This document shows, in pieces, positions 34,530 through 43,678 of a stretch of DNA of 64,000 nucleotides. Each line of letters opens with the position of its first letter. The first letter of the stretch is position 1. Origin of the DNA: Delftia tsuruhatensis NBRC 16741 (GTDB lineage Bacteria > Pseudomonadota > Gammaproteobacteria > Burkholderiales > Burkholderiaceae_C); contig NZ_BCTO01000032.1 in NCBI RefSeq assembly GCF_001571325.1, forward strand, positions 1-64,000. The letters run 5' to 3'. Under the pieces are notes generated by a model. That model saw nothing but the letters and a program-made list of their open reading frames with translations. It ran no database searches and was not told where the DNA came from. Position numbers and translations under genes: made by a program.

Positions 34530-34637
34530 TTTTAGTCCCTAGCATATGTGAACGGCGTACACACGCCGGGCAGAAATCGATAAAAAGCCGGCATCGAACG
34601 GCATAAAACGGTTATCACCGTCACCAAGGAGACAAGC

Positions 34638-35150
34638 ATGGCTTTGCACACCGGCCGCATACAGCCCTGCCTCTGGTTCGACAACCAGGGCGAGCAGGCG
34701 GCGCGCTTCTATACCGAAGTCTTTCCCGATTCCCGCATCACGGCCATTGCGCGCTACGGCGAAGCAGGCCACGACATCCACGACATCCACGGCAGGCCGG
34801 CGGGCAGCGTGATGACGGTGCAATTCGAGCTGGAAGGCCAGCCCTTTCTGGCGCTCAACGGCGGCCCCATGTTCCGCTTCAACGAGGCCGTCTCGCTGAT
34901 GGTCAGTTGCGATACACAGGACGAGATAGACCACTACTGGGGCGCCCTGTCCGAGGGCGGCGACCCGGCGGCGCGTCAATGCGGCTGGCTCAAGGACCGC
35001 CATGGCCTGTCGTGGCAAATCGTTCCGTCCCAGATGGCCAGCTGGATGGGAGGCCCCGACATGGCCGCCGCCCAGCGCGTGATGCAGGCCCTGCTGGGCA
35101 TGCAAAAGCTGGACATCGCCGCTCTTGAGCGCGCGCATGACGGCGGCTGA
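34638..35150 (+). CDS. PhnB-like VOC protein 1
   Basis: A 170-residue PhnB/3-demethylubiquinone-methyltransferase-like VOC protein. It opens with IQPCLWFDNQGEQAARFYTEVFPDS and carries the ALNGGP and GLSWQIVP signatures of this subgroup. A ribosome site AAGGAG precedes the ATG. First gene of a five-gene run of small proteins (PhnB, PhnB, VOC, SRPBCC, DUF1428). The family binds small molecules or metals; the substrate is not known. Confidence 0.88.
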   Translation: MALHTGRIQPCLWFDNQGEQAARFYTEVFPDSRITAIARYGEAGHDIHDIHGRPAGSVMTVQFELEGQPFLALNGGPMFRFNEAVSLMVSCDTQDEIDHYWGALSEGGDPAARQCGWLKDRHGLSWQIVPSQMASWMGGPDMAAAQRVMQALLGMQKLDIAALERAHDGG

Positions 35151-35231
35151 AGCCTCCTGGCCCCCTCCTCCCGTCGTCCCGTCCTCCCGTTCCTCCACTC
35201 CCCTCGCCACCGTCCCTCCCAGGAGCGTTCC

Positions 35232-35654
35232 ATGCAATTCATCCCCTATCTGAACTTCAACGGCAACTGCGCCGAGGCCTTCGCCTTCTACGCCAGGCTG
35301 TTCGGCGGCACCATCGTGCACCAGAGCACCTTTGGCGAGACGCCGGGCATGGAGCAGATGCCCGAGGCCGACAAGCGCCTGATCATGCATGCCCACCTGC
35401 AGGTCAAGGACCAGGCGCTGATGGCCTCGGACGCCACCGACAACTGCGGTGGCGGCGGCTACCAGCAAGCCCAGGGCATGTGGATCTCGATCGGCGTGGA
35501 CGACGCCACCGAAGGCGGCCGCATCTTCAACGCGCTGGCCGAAGGCGGCAAGGTGACCATGCCCTTCCAGGCCACGTTCTGGTCGCCGGGCTTTGGCATG
35601 GTGACGGACCGCTTCAACACACCCTGGATGGTCAACGTCAAGGGCGAGGCCTGA
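35232..35654 (+). CDS. PhnB-like VOC protein 2
   Basis: A 140-residue PhnB-like VOC protein (MQFIPYLNFNGNCAEAFAFY, then RLIMHAHLQVKDQALMASDA and FGMVTDRFNTPWMVN). It has the compact form found in E. coli PhnB/YjdN. An AGGAG site lies upstream; 81 pyrimidine-rich bases separate it from the first PhnB-like gene. Same presumed operon. Confidence 0.9.
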   Translation: MQFIPYLNFNGNCAEAFAFYARLFGGTIVHQSTFGETPGMEQMPEADKRLIMHAHLQVKDQALMASDATDNCGGGGYQQAQGMWISIGVDDATEGGRIFNALAEGGKVTMPFQATFWSPGFGMVTDRFNTPWMVNVKGEA

Positions 35655-35701
35655 ACAAGGCCGGCCGACACATTGCCTCAGTCACCCAAGAAGGAGTCCT
35701 C

Positions 35702-36085
35702 ATGAACGCCAATCCCGTCGTCTGGTTCGAGATCCATGTGCAGGACATGGCGCGTGCGCGCCGGTTCTATGAAACCGTCTTCCAGGGCAAGCTGGAGCAC
35801 CTGCCCGCGCCCGATGGCTCCGACAGCCAGGAGATGCTGTCCTTTCCGATGGACATGACAGGCCCCGGCGCGGGCGGAATGCTGGTGCGGATGGACGGCG
35901 CACCTTCCGGCGGCGGCGGCACGCTGGTCTATTTCGGCTGCGAGGACTGCGCCATAGAACAGGGCCGCGTCGAGGCCGCAGGCGGGCACATCGAGCAGGC
36001 CAAATTCTCCATCGGCCCCCACGGCCACTGCGCCGTCGTGGTGGACACCGAGGGCAACCGCATCGGCCTGCACTCCATGCAATGA
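35702..36085 (+). CDS. VOC (glyoxalase/bleomycin-resistance) family protein
   Basis: A 127-residue VOC protein: VVWFEIHVQDMARARRFYET is the first beta-alpha unit, and VVVDTEGNRIGLHS the last with its metal-ligand-type glutamate replaced by polar residues. AAGGAG lies eight bases before the ATG. It is third in the operon and ends nine bases before the SRPBCC gene. Confidence 0.9.
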   Translation: MNANPVVWFEIHVQDMARARRFYETVFQGKLEHLPAPDGSDSQEMLSFPMDMTGPGAGGMLVRMDGAPSGGGGTLVYFGCEDCAIEQGRVEAAGGHIEQAKFSIGPHGHCAVVVDTEGNRIGLHSMQ

Positions 36086-36093
36086 GGAGCACC

Positions 36094-36570
36094 ATGACAG
36101 CACAAGACCTTCCCGAACACGCCAACGACCTGGTGCTCACGCGCCTGTTCGACATCCCCGCCGACAGGCTCTACCGCTGCTGGACCGAGCCGGCGCTGAT
36201 CCAGCAATGGTTTGCACCCAGCCCCTGGAGCGTGGCCCGGGTGGACAACGATGTGCGGCCCGGCGGCCACAGCCTCATCGTCATGCGCAGCCCCGAAGGC
36301 CAGGAGATGCCCGGCAGCGGTGTCTACCTGGAAGTCATTCCCAACCGGCGCCTGGTCTTCACCGACGCCTTCACCCAAGGCTGGGTGCCAGCCGACAAGC
36401 CCTTCATGACGGGCATCGTCACCTTCGACCCCGAAGGCAGCCAGACCCGCTATACCGCCCGGGTGCGCCATTGGAATGCCGCCGACCGCGCCCAGCACGA
36501 GGCCATGGGCTTTCACAGCGGCTGGGGCCAGTGCGCAGACCAGTTGGCGGAACTCGCAGCCCGGCTCTGA
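36094..36570 (+). CDS. SRPBCC/AHSA1-type protein
   Basis: A 158-residue START-like (SRPBCC) protein of the AHSA1 group: LVLTRLFDIPADRLYRCWTE, then WFAPSPWSV and FTDAFTQGW, ending GWGQCADQLAEL. The ATG after GAGGAG is preferred; another ATG four codons earlier overlaps the stop of the VOC gene. The fold makes a hydrophobic cavity for small ligands. Confidence 0.9.
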   Translation: MTAQDLPEHANDLVLTRLFDIPADRLYRCWTEPALIQQWFAPSPWSVARVDNDVRPGGHSLIVMRSPEGQEMPGSGVYLEVIPNRRLVFTDAFTQGWVPADKPFMTGIVTFDPEGSQTRYTARVRHWNAADRAQHEAMGFHSGWGQCADQLAELAARL

Positions 36571-36595
36571 CGCCGGTTTTCACCAGGAGAGCACC

Positions 36596-36973
36596 ATGCA
36601 CTACATCGACGGATTCGTACTGCCCGTTCCCCGGGCCAACCTGCAGGCCTACCGCGAGGTGGCCGAGGCCGCAGGCAAGGTCTGGATGGAATACGGCGCG
36701 CTGCAGTACTGGGAATGCGCGGGCGACGACGTGCCCATGGGCAAGCTGACCTCGTTTCCCCAGGCCGTGCAGCTCAAGGAAGGCGAGATCGTGTTCTTTT
36801 CATGGATCGTCTATGCCTCGCGCGCGGAGCGCGACCGCATCAATGCCGCCGTCATGAAGGACCCGCGCATTGCCTCCATGGACCCGGCCACCATGCCCTT
36901 CGACGCCAAGCGCATGTTCTGGGGCGGCTTCGATAGCGTGGTGGAGCTGGGCGCCGGCGGCGCGCCAGCCTAG
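36596..36973 (+). CDS. DUF1428 family protein
   Basis: A 125-residue protein of the DUF1428 (YbaA-like) group, starting [20 protein letters not shown] and containing [12 protein letters not shown] and [12 protein letters not shown], typical dimeric alpha/beta-barrel signatures. AGGAG precedes the ATG. Last gene of the operon; its TAG stop overlaps the rlmB TAG on the other strand (CTAG at 36970-36973), leaving no room for a terminator. Confidence 0.9.
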   Translation: MHYIDGFVLPVPRANLQAYREVAEAAGKVWMEYGALQYWECAGDDVPMGKLTSFPQAVQLKEGEIVFFSWIVYASRAERDRINAAVMKDPRIASMDPATMPFDAKRMFWGGFDSVVELGAGGAPA

Positions 36974-37761
36974 ATCTGGTCGGCCGGGGCGGCGGATACG
37001 GCAGGCGTGGTGCCCAGGCCGCGCTGGCGCAGCGCCTCGTACAGGCACACGCCGCTGGCCACGGACACATTGAGGCTGGAGACGGCGCCCATCATGGGAA
37101 TGCCGATCAGCTCGTCGCAGGTCTTGCGCGTGAGCTGGCGCATGCCGTCGCCTTCTGCGCCCAGCACCAGGGCCGTGGGGCCCTTGAGGTCCACCTCATA
37201 CAGGGTCTTGGGCGCATCGTCGCTGGTGCCGATGATCCAGATGTCGCGCTCCTTGAGCTCATTGAGCGTGCGCGCCAGATTGGTGACCATGAAATAGGGC
37301 ACGGTCTCGGCCGCGCCGCTGGCCACCTTGGCCACGGTGGCGTTCACGCCCACCGCATGGTCCTTGGGCGCAATCACCGCATGGGCGCCTGCGCCATCGG
37401 CCACGCGCAGGCAGGCGCCGAGGTTGTGCGGATCGGTCACGCCGTCCAGCACCAGCAGCAGCGGGTTGCTGACGCCATCGGCCTCCAGCTGCTCCAGCAG
37501 TTCATCCAGCGAATGCACCTGGGCCACCGCCTCCACGCGCGCGGCCACGCCCTGGTGGCCGTGGCTGCCGGCGAGCTTGGCCAGGCGTTCGCCGTCTGCC
37601 TCGATCAGCCGGACGCCGGCCGACTTGGCGCGGTCGAGGAACTGGCGCATGCGCGCATCACGGCGCGTGGCCTCGTAGTAGACCTCGATGATGGATTGGG
37701 GCGCGGTCTTCATGCGCACGCCGACGGCGTGGAAGCCGAAGAGAACTTTGGGGGACGACAT
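36970..37761 (-). CDS. rlmB: 23S rRNA (Gm2251) 2'-O-methyltransferase
   Basis: SpoU-class knotted methyltransferase that methylates G2251 in the ribosomal P loop. The 263-residue protein has an N-terminal L30e-like substrate domain and the three SPOUT motifs: [29 protein letters not shown] and [18 protein letters not shown]. Starts at [14 protein letters not shown]. Monocistronic by position, with the convergent DUF1428 gene at its end and sstT divergent. Confidence 0.95.
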   Translation of the reverse strand: MSSPKVLFGFHAVGVRMKTAPQSIIEVYYEATRRDARMRQFLDRAKSAGVRLIEADGERLAKLAGSHGHQGVAARVEAVAQVHSLDELLEQLEADGVSNPLLLVLDGVTDPHNLGACLRVADGAGAHAVIAPKDHAVGVNATVAKVASGAAETVPYFMVTNLARTLNELKERDIWIIGTSDDAPKTLYEVDLKGPTALVLGAEGDGMRQLTRKTCDELIGIPMMGAVSSLNVSVASGVCLYEALRQRGLGTTPAVSAAPADQI

Positions 37762-37856
37762 GGGGCGCGATTATCCCGCCAATTGGGCGCAGCCCCGGCA
37801 CCCGCCGGACGAAGCCCGTCTGCACGCAACGGCTCCTGTGGTTTTTACGTAGCCGC

Positions 37857-37862
37857 TACACT
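37857..37862 (+). promoter_or_regulatory. Candidate -10 (TACACT) upstream of sstT
   Basis: A TACACT hexamer lies 115 bases before the sstT ATG with only a weak -35. If used, the transcript would start near 37869 and pass through the hairpin at 37900-37930 before sstT. Confidence 0.3.
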
Positions 37863-37899
37863 GCGCGGGTTGGCCGCTTTCCAGCGGGCCCCTCTCATT

Positions 37900-37941
37900 G
37901 CGGCATGCACCGAAGCCACGGGCATGCCGCTTTGCATTTTT
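37900..37941 (+). terminator. Hairpin with T-rich tail in the sstT leader
   Basis: GCGGCATGC and GCATGCCGC form a perfect 9-bp stem with a 13-base loop, followed by TTTGCATTTTT. No plus-strand gene ends here, so in this direction it can only be an attenuator in the sstT leader or the end of a short RNA. Confidence 0.55.
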
Positions 37942-37976
37942 CATCGCCCTGTTTTTCCATTTCTTTCTCAACCATC

Positions 37977-39200
37977 ATGCTCAAAGCCTTTCTTGCCTGG
38001 CTTGCCCGCACCAGCCTGGTGGGCCAGATCGCCATCAGTCTGGTCGCCGGCGGCCTGTTGGCCTGGCTCTGGCCCGAGGCCGCCCAGTCCGTATCCCTGC
38101 TGGGGACGCTGTTCATCTCCGCCCTCAAGGCCGTTGCCCCTGTCCTGGTGCTGCTGCTGGTGGTCTCGGCCACCAGCAACCACCGGCCCGGCCACGCCAC
38201 GCAGATACGGCCCATCCTGTGGCTGTATGTGCTGGGCACCTTTGCCGCGGCCGTGGTGGCCGTGGTGGCCAGCATGGCCTTCCCGTCCACCATCCAGTTC
38301 AAGGACGCCGCCCCCGCCCAGGGCGCGCCTGGGCGCATTGGTGAAGTGCTGATGGCCCTGGTGCAAAGCGCCTTCGACAACCCGGTACGCGCGCTGATGA
38401 ATGCCAACTACATCGGCATCCTTGCCTGGGCAGTGGCCATGGGCCTCGCCCTGCGCCACGCCTCTGAGACCACGCGCGCCGTGATGCATGACCTGGGCCA
38501 GGCCATCACCCGCGTGATCCAGGGCGTGATCCGCCTGGCGCCGCTGGGCATCTTCGGCCTGGTGGCGGGCACCTTTGCCCAGTCGGGCCTGGAAAAGCTG
38601 CTGGACTATGCCCACCTGCTGGCCGTGCTGCTGGGCTGCATGCTCTTCGTGGCCCTGGTGGTCAATCCGTTCATCGTCTGGACGCAGACGCGCCGCAATC
38701 CCTATCCCCTGGTGCTGACCTGCCTGCGCGAGAGCGCGGTCACGGCCTTCTTCACGCGCAGCTCGGCCGCCAACATCCCGGTGAACCTGGCGCTGGCCAA
38801 GCGCCTGGGCCTGGATGAGGACACCTACAGCGTCTCCATCCCGCTGGGCGCCACCATCAACATGGCCGGCGCCGCCGTCACCATCAGCGTGCTCTCGCTG
38901 GCTGCGGCCCATACCCTGGGCATCCAGGTCGATCTGCTGACCGCCATCTTGCTGTGCGTGGTGTCCGCGGTGTGCGCCTGCGGCGCCTCGGGCGTGGCCG
39001 GTGGCTCGCTGCTGCTGATTCCGCTGGCCTGCAGCCTGTTCGGCATCTCCAACGATCTGGCCATGCAGGTGGTGGGCGTGGGCTTTGTGATCGGCGTGAT
39101 CCAGGACTCGGCCGAAACCGCACTCAACTCCTCCACGGACGTGATCTTCACGGCCGCGGCCTGCGAGGCGGCCGGGCGGCGCGAAGCTGTCGCCGCCTGA
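37977..39200 (+). CDS. sstT: Sodium:serine/threonine symporter SstT
   Basis: Inner-membrane dicarboxylate/amino acid:cation symporter that takes up serine and threonine with Na+. The 407-residue protein has eight or more membrane segments, hairpin-loop signature [12 protein letters not shown] and the NMAGAA motif in the next segment ([13 protein letters not shown]), and the [12 protein letters not shown] end characteristic of SstT. The start [18 protein letters not shown] fits the family. A strong hairpin lies 46 bases upstream. Confidence 0.94.
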   Translation: MLKAFLAWLARTSLVGQIAISLVAGGLLAWLWPEAAQSVSLLGTLFISALKAVAPVLVLLLVVSATSNHRPGHATQIRPILWLYVLGTFAAAVVAVVASMAFPSTIQFKDAAPAQGAPGRIGEVLMALVQSAFDNPVRALMNANYIGILAWAVAMGLALRHASETTRAVMHDLGQAITRVIQGVIRLAPLGIFGLVAGTFAQSGLEKLLDYAHLLAVLLGCMLFVALVVNPFIVWTQTRRNPYPLVLTCLRESAVTAFFTRSSAANIPVNLALAKRLGLDEDTYSVSIPLGATINMAGAAVTISVLSLAAAHTLGIQVDLLTAILLCVVSAVCACGASGVAGGSLLLIPLACSLFGISNDLAMQVVGVGFVIGVIQDSAETALNSSTDVIFTAAACEAAGRREAVAA

Positions 39201-39240
39201 GGTCCTGCCACTGGTTGCAGCCGCTTGACCCGGCGGCCGA

Positions 39241-39951
39241 TCAGGCCGCCAGCGCCTGCCCCTCTTCGATGCTGGCGACGCGGCCGGCCTCGATGGTCAC
39301 GCGCCGCTCGCAGCGCGCGGCGATGGCTCGGTCATGCGTGACCATGACCAACGTGGTGCCGCGCTCACGGTTGAGCGCGAACATCAGCTCCATGATGGTT
39401 TCGCCGGTCGCAAAGTCCAGGCTGCCCGTGGGCTCGTCGGCCAGCAGCACGGCGGGCTCGACCACGAAGGCGCGGGCCAGCGCCACGCGCTGCTGCTCGC
39501 CGCCCGACAGCAGCTTGGGATAGTGGCCCAGGCGCTGGCCCAGCCCCACGCGCTCCAGCATTTCGGTGGCGCGGCGGCGGGCGTCGCGGCTGCCGGCCAG
39601 CTCCAGCGGCAGCATCACGTTCTCCAGCGCCGTCAGATTGCCCAGCAGCTGGAAGCTCTGGAAGACAAAGCCCAGCTTCTGCGCACGCACGGCAGCGCGC
39701 GCATCCTCGTCCAGCGCAAACATGTCCTGGCCCTGCAGCCGCACCGTGCCGCGCGTGGGCGTATCCAGGCCTGCGAGTATGGACAGCAGCGTGCTCTTGC
39801 CCGAGCCCGAGGCACCGACAATGGCCACGGTTTCCCTTGCCGCGAAGCGCAGATCGATATCCCTCAGAATATCCAGTGTTCCGGTCGAATCGCTGACCGA
39901 CTTGAAGACATGCTCGACTTCGATCAGGGGCTGGGCAGTGCTTTGTGACAT
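39241..39951 (-). CDS. YbbA/LolD-like ABC ATPase
   Basis: The 236-residue ATPase has Walker A GASGSGKS at 46-53, signature LLSGGEQQRVALARAF, Walker B VLLADEPTGSLD and the MacB/LolD/YbbA family's short linker. In many genomes YbbA works with the large permease YbbP; here no permease gene follows, since sstT converges next. It diverges from tesA with only 16 bases between start codons, the same tesA-ybbA arrangement as in E. coli. The ATG chosen gives MSQSTAQPLIEVEHVF; a longer frame exists but overlaps tesA. Confidence 0.9.
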   Translation of the reverse strand: MSQSTAQPLIEVEHVFKSVSDSTGTLDILRDIDLRFAARETVAIVGASGSGKSTLLSILAGLDTPTRGTVRLQGQDMFALDEDARAAVRAQKLGFVFQSFQLLGNLTALENVMLPLELAGSRDARRRATEMLERVGLGQRLGHYPKLLSGGEQQRVALARAFVVEPAVLLADEPTGSLDFATGETIMELMFALNRERGTTLVMVTHDRAIAARCERRVTIEAGRVASIEEGQALAA

Positions 39952-39967
39952 GGAGGATGGGAAGACG

Positions 39968-40633
39968 ATGCAAGACAAGCTGCGCGCAATGCGCCGACGC
40001 CGCCACTTTATCTCGGCCGGCTTGGCCTTCGGTCTGCTGGGTACTTGGACGGCCATGCCCGCCCGGGCTGCAGACGCCGGCCCGTTGCTGGTACTGGGCG
40101 ATTCGCTGAGTGCCGAGTACGGTCTGGCCCGCGGAACGGGCTGGGTGGCGCTGCTGCAAAAGCGCCTGCAGGAGAGCCAGAAAAATGTGCCGCTGGTCAA
40201 CGCCAGCGTGAGCGGCGAGACCACCTCGGGCGGCCGCTCGCGCCTGCCGGCCCTGCTCAAGCAGCACAAGCCGTCGGTGGTGGTGATCGAATTGGGAGGC
40301 AACGATGCGCTGCGCGGCCTGCCGCTGCAAAGCACGCAGGGCAATCTGGACGCCATGGTACGCGCGGCCCGTGATGCCGGGGCCAAGGTGCTGCTGGTGG
40401 GCATGCAGGTGCCTCCCAACTACGGCAGCGGCTATACGCGCCAGTTCGAGCAGTTGTTCTCCAAGGTGGCGCAGGAGCAGAAGGTACCGCTCGTGCCCTT
40501 CCTGCTGGCCGGTATAGGCGATGCGGCCGACTCGGCCCAGTGGTTCCAGGCTGACCGCATCCACCCCACGGCCAAGGCCCAGCCGCGCATGCTGGACAAT
40601 GTCTGGCCACAGCTCAGCAAACTGCTGCCCTGA
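39968..40633 (+). CDS. tesA: Periplasmic SGNH esterase/thioesterase I
   Basis: TesA-type multifunctional acyl-CoA thioesterase, lysophospholipase and arylesterase of the periplasm. The 221-residue precursor has a signal peptide (twin-Arg-rich start, cleavage near ARA/AD at about 35), GDSLS with nucleophile Ser46, GGND and the DRIHP segment holding the catalytic Asp and His. Several Met codons are in frame (39950, 39968, 39989); 39968 has a GGAGG-containing leader. Its promoter must lie inside the divergent ATPase gene. Confidence 0.92.
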   Translation: MQDKLRAMRRRRHFISAGLAFGLLGTWTAMPARAADAGPLLVLGDSLSAEYGLARGTGWVALLQKRLQESQKNVPLVNASVSGETTSGGRSRLPALLKQHKPSVVVIELGGNDALRGLPLQSTQGNLDAMVRAARDAGAKVLLVGMQVPPNYGSGYTRQFEQLFSKVAQEQKVPLVPFLLAGIGDAADSAQWFQADRIHPTAKAQPRMLDNVWPQLSKLLP

Positions 40634-40652
40634 GCACAGGGCAGCCAGGCTG

Positions 40653-40838
40653 TCAGCTGCTGCGGCCTTCCTCGCCGGAATGAGCCGCTGCGGGGGATGC
40701 CTGGTCTTCACCCGCCATACCGCCGCCCTCATGGTCGTCGGGTTTTCTTTCGGCCTTGGCCTTCTCCTTTTCAAGCTTCTTCTGCTTCTTGGCCAGTTCG
40801 CGCTGGCGTTTTTCATAGGCGTAGTTGGGTGTCGCCAC
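40653..40838 (-). CDS. Small charged conserved-type protein
   Basis: A 61-residue protein beginning VATPNYAYEKRQRELAKKQK, then a long Lys/Glu/Ala helix (KKLEKEKAKAERK) and a flexible acidic tail. A GTG start with GAGGAG seven bases upstream decides the start. Short N-Y-x-Y-E-K-R-Q-R-E proteins of this kind recur in Burkholderiales, but I know no function; nucleic-acid binding is a guess from charge. Confidence 0.7.
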   Translation of the reverse strand: MATPNYAYEKRQRELAKKQKKLEKEKAKAERKPDDHEGGGMAGEDQASPAAAHSGEEGRSS

Positions 40839-40902
40839 AGGTGGACTCCTCTGTTGTTGCAAGCCCCACTGTAGCCGCAAGACGGGGCCCGGCCGTAAAA
40901 CC

Positions 40903-41712
40903 TCAGGATAGGGGGGACGCAGGGTCGGCAGATTCACCCACGCTGCAGCGGTAAGCATGCCAACTGGCGCAGCCCAGCAAAGGCCCCACCAGCAGCAGGC
41001 CCACGCCGTGCCACCACAGCGCAGCAGCCACCAGCACGGTGATGATCGCGGCCCATTGCAGCATGACGGCCAGGTTGAGGCCGACCACGCGCATGCTGGT
41101 GATGCAGGCCGTCAGCGCATCGCTGCCCCGGTCCAGCATGGCCGGCAGCGCCACCACCATGCTGGCGAACACCAGGGCCGCGAAGGCGCCGCCGACCAGC
41201 ATGTAGATCGCCAGGAACTCCCAATTCTCCGGCCGTGCCACGGCCTGCAGCATGCCGGCCGTGGTGGGCATGCCGGTATCGAAGAACACGGCAAACACCA
41301 CCATGGAGGCGCGCGCCCAGAGCATTTCCAGCACCAGCAGCACCATGACCAGCATGCCCATGCTGCCCATTTGCGTGTCCCAGCAGGTCAGCGAGCTGCC
41401 AAGCTCCGGCGGCAATCCCCGCTCCAGCCTGCGGCTGGTGTCGTACAGGCCCATGGCCAGGAAGGGGCCGATGAGCAGACAGCCGCTGGCCATGGCCATG
41501 CTGTATTCAGGGCTGGCACGGAACACCCAGCCGATGAGCAGGGCCATGGCCCAGAAGCACAGGCCATAGAACAGCGCAACGCCCGGCGCCCGCCGCAGAT
41601 CGCGCCAGCCCAGCGCCAGCCAGCGCCAGGGATCGGCCATGCGCAGCGGTTGCACCTGCAGCGCGCCAGCCGGGTGGTCGGAAGCTTTCTCGGGAGCGGG
41701 GGATGCCTGCAT
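40903..41712 (-). CDS. DUF2189 membrane protein
   Basis: A 269-residue inner-membrane protein with about six hydrophobic segments and the DUF2189 pattern: ALGWRDLRRAPGVALFYGLCF, GLYDTSRRLERG, and LPAMLDRGSDALTACITSM. A very good ribosome site (CAGGAGG) precedes the ATG at MQASPAPEKAS. Function unknown; the family is common in proteobacteria. It is upstream of the small charged-protein gene on the same strand. Confidence 0.85.
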   Translation of the reverse strand: MQASPAPEKASDHPAGALQVQPLRMADPWRWLALGWRDLRRAPGVALFYGLCFWAMALLIGWVFRASPEYSMAMASGCLLIGPFLAMGLYDTSRRLERGLPPELGSSLTCWDTQMGSMGMLVMVLLVLEMLWARASMVVFAVFFDTGMPTTAGMLQAVARPENWEFLAIYMLVGGAFAALVFASMVVALPAMLDRGSDALTACITSMRVVGLNLAVMLQWAAIITVLVAAALWWHGVGLLLVGPLLGCASWHAYRCSVGESADPASPLS

Positions 41713-41828
41713 GCCTGGACCTCCTGGATCAGCGAGCCCCAAGTTAGCGCAGCCATGGCCGCGCTGCCATGGCGGAAACTACCGAGGGCCCCCGCCCAGA
41801 CCGCGCAGGCCCGCACCCCGGTCCGCCC

Positions 41829-43580
41829 TCAGGCCTGCACCAGCTTGCCCGGCTGGCCGGGCAGCACCTTCCAGGCCGCGTCCCGCACGGTCTGGTACTG
41901 GCGGCTGAACACCGTATCCACATAGATCCATTCGGCCTGGCAGGCCTGGGGGGTTGCCGTGACGATCATGTAGCCGCGGCGGGAGGTATCGCAGTACTTG
42001 AGCGTGTTGATGAACTGCAGCAGCGCGCCACGCAACTGGGCCGGATCCTGGCCGGGCAGGTAGTCCTCGAAGCCGGGCGAGCTGACGGACGAGGTGGCGA
42101 ACTCCACGCCCACGCCCTGCCCGCTGCGGTCGCGCAGCTCGCTGGCCCAGGCGTTGTGGGTGTCACCGGCCAGCACGACCAGGTTCTTGCCCAGGCTGCG
42201 CGCCGTGGCCAGCACGGTCTCGCGAGCCACGGCGTAGCCGTCCCAGGCATCGAGGTTGTAGGGAATGCTGGGCTGGGCCAGGATGGCCTTTTCCGCCGCC
42301 GTCAGGCTGGCCGGGTTGGCCTGGGCCTTGGCCAGCAGCGCCGCGTAGGCCGGCAGCGAGACACCGCTGCCGGGGCTGAGGATGTCCATCAGCAAGGGCG
42401 CCGGCAGCTCCATGCGCCCCATCAGCACCTGCTGGCCCAGCACCTGCCAGGTGGCCTGCGAGGCCGCCATCTGCTGGCCAAGCCACTGGGTCTGCGTGGC
42501 GCCCATGAGCTGGCGCGCAGGATTGGCCATGTCGGAGGTGAAGCGTGCCGCGTCCAGGCCCTGGGCGGTGAAGTAGTCGGCGTAGTCCAGTTGTTTGTCG
42601 CGGCCGATGACGCGCGTGTCCAGCATGTGCAGCGCCAGCAGGTCGCCGAAGGCGAAGCTGCGGTAGATGATCTCGGGCTGCGCGTTGCGCGTGGGCATCC
42701 ACTCGTGATAGGCCTTGAGCGCGGCCACCTTGCGCAGCTCGAAGTCGCCTTCGGTGGCCGGCTGGTGGTTCTCGGCGCCGTGCATCCAGGTGTCATTGGA
42801 GACTTCGTGGTCGTCCCAGACCGCAATCATGGGCGCTGCCGCATGCAGGGCCTGCAGGTCGGCATCGCTCTTGTACTGGGCATGGCGCTGGCGGTAGTCG
42901 GCCAGGCTGACGATTTCGTTGGCCGGCAGGCTCTGGCGCTGCATGGCTTCGGCCTTGCCGTTGGCATAGCCGCCGCGCGCATATTCGTAGATGTAGTCGC
43001 CCAGATGCACGGTGGCGTCCAGGTCGCCCTGGCGTGCCGCATGCGCGTAGACATTGAAGTAGCCGGCCGGGTAGTTGGCGCAGGAAAACACGGCCAGCTT
43101 GACCTGCTGCACGGCGCCCACGGGCAGGGTTCGCGTGCGGCCCGTGGCGCTGGTCATGCCCTGGCAGCGAAAGCGGTAGTGGTAGCGCGTGGCGGGCCTG
43201 AGGCCCGTGGCATCGGCCTTGAAGGTGAAATCCTGGGTGGCGCGCGCCATGGCCTTGCCCGAAGTCACGAGGGTCTTGAAGTCGGCGTCCGATGCCACTT
43301 CCCACTCCACCTCGATGTCGCTGGAATGGCCCTGCGGCGGCGTCACGCGGGTCCAGAGGATGACGCGGTCACTCAACGGGTCGCCGCTGGCCACGCCGTG
43401 GCGGAACTCGACGGGAATGCGGCTGTCGCCATCCGACCCGCCGCAGCCGGCCAGTGGCAGCGCCAGGGCCGAGGCGCCCATGCCGCGCACGAAATGGCGG
43501 CGGCTGGCCACGAGGCCGGATTCGCGGGAGCCGGCTTTCGCCTGCTGCAGGATGTTGGTGATGCTCTCTTTGTGCTTCAT
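41829..43580 (-). CDS. phoD: PhoD-like phosphodiesterase/alkaline phosphatase
   Basis: Exported metallophosphatase of the PhoD family (583 residues). The N-terminus carries a Tat motif SRRHFVRG followed by a hydrophobic stretch and LAGC, which looks like a lipobox, so it may be a Tat-exported lipoprotein. Metal and catalytic motifs: SCANYPAGYFNVY, HLGDYIYEYARGG, VWDDHEVSND, LAGDTHNAW and SSVSSPGF. The family hydrolyses phosphodiesters and is often induced by phosphate starvation; no Pho box was identified here. The start MKHKESITN is preferred. Confidence 0.92.
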   Translation of the reverse strand: MKHKESITNILQQAKAGSRESGLVASRRHFVRGMGASALALPLAGCGGSDGDSRIPVEFRHGVASGDPLSDRVILWTRVTPPQGHSSDIEVEWEVASDADFKTLVTSGKAMARATQDFTFKADATGLRPATRYHYRFRCQGMTSATGRTRTLPVGAVQQVKLAVFSCANYPAGYFNVYAHAARQGDLDATVHLGDYIYEYARGGYANGKAEAMQRQSLPANEIVSLADYRQRHAQYKSDADLQALHAAAPMIAVWDDHEVSNDTWMHGAENHQPATEGDFELRKVAALKAYHEWMPTRNAQPEIIYRSFAFGDLLALHMLDTRVIGRDKQLDYADYFTAQGLDAARFTSDMANPARQLMGATQTQWLGQQMAASQATWQVLGQQVLMGRMELPAPLLMDILSPGSGVSLPAYAALLAKAQANPASLTAAEKAILAQPSIPYNLDAWDGYAVARETVLATARSLGKNLVVLAGDTHNAWASELRDRSGQGVGVEFATSSVSSPGFEDYLPGQDPAQLRGALLQFINTLKYCDTSRRGYMIVTATPQACQAEWIYVDTVFSRQYQTVRDAAWKVLPGQPGKLVQA

Positions 43581-43678
43581 GCTGGACCGGGGCCCGAAGG
43601 CCTCCGTGGGGTGGTATGAAGCCAGCGAGCATCGGCGGCGCAGGTGACAGGCAGATGTCACCTGCGCCTGGCGCTCAA

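Noticed and set aside
39232..39250. GGCGGCC-GATCA-GGCCGCC palindrome between sstT and the YbbA-like gene
   Set aside because: Good stem, but no T tract on either side and it overlaps the ATPase stop codon; such GC palindromes are common here.
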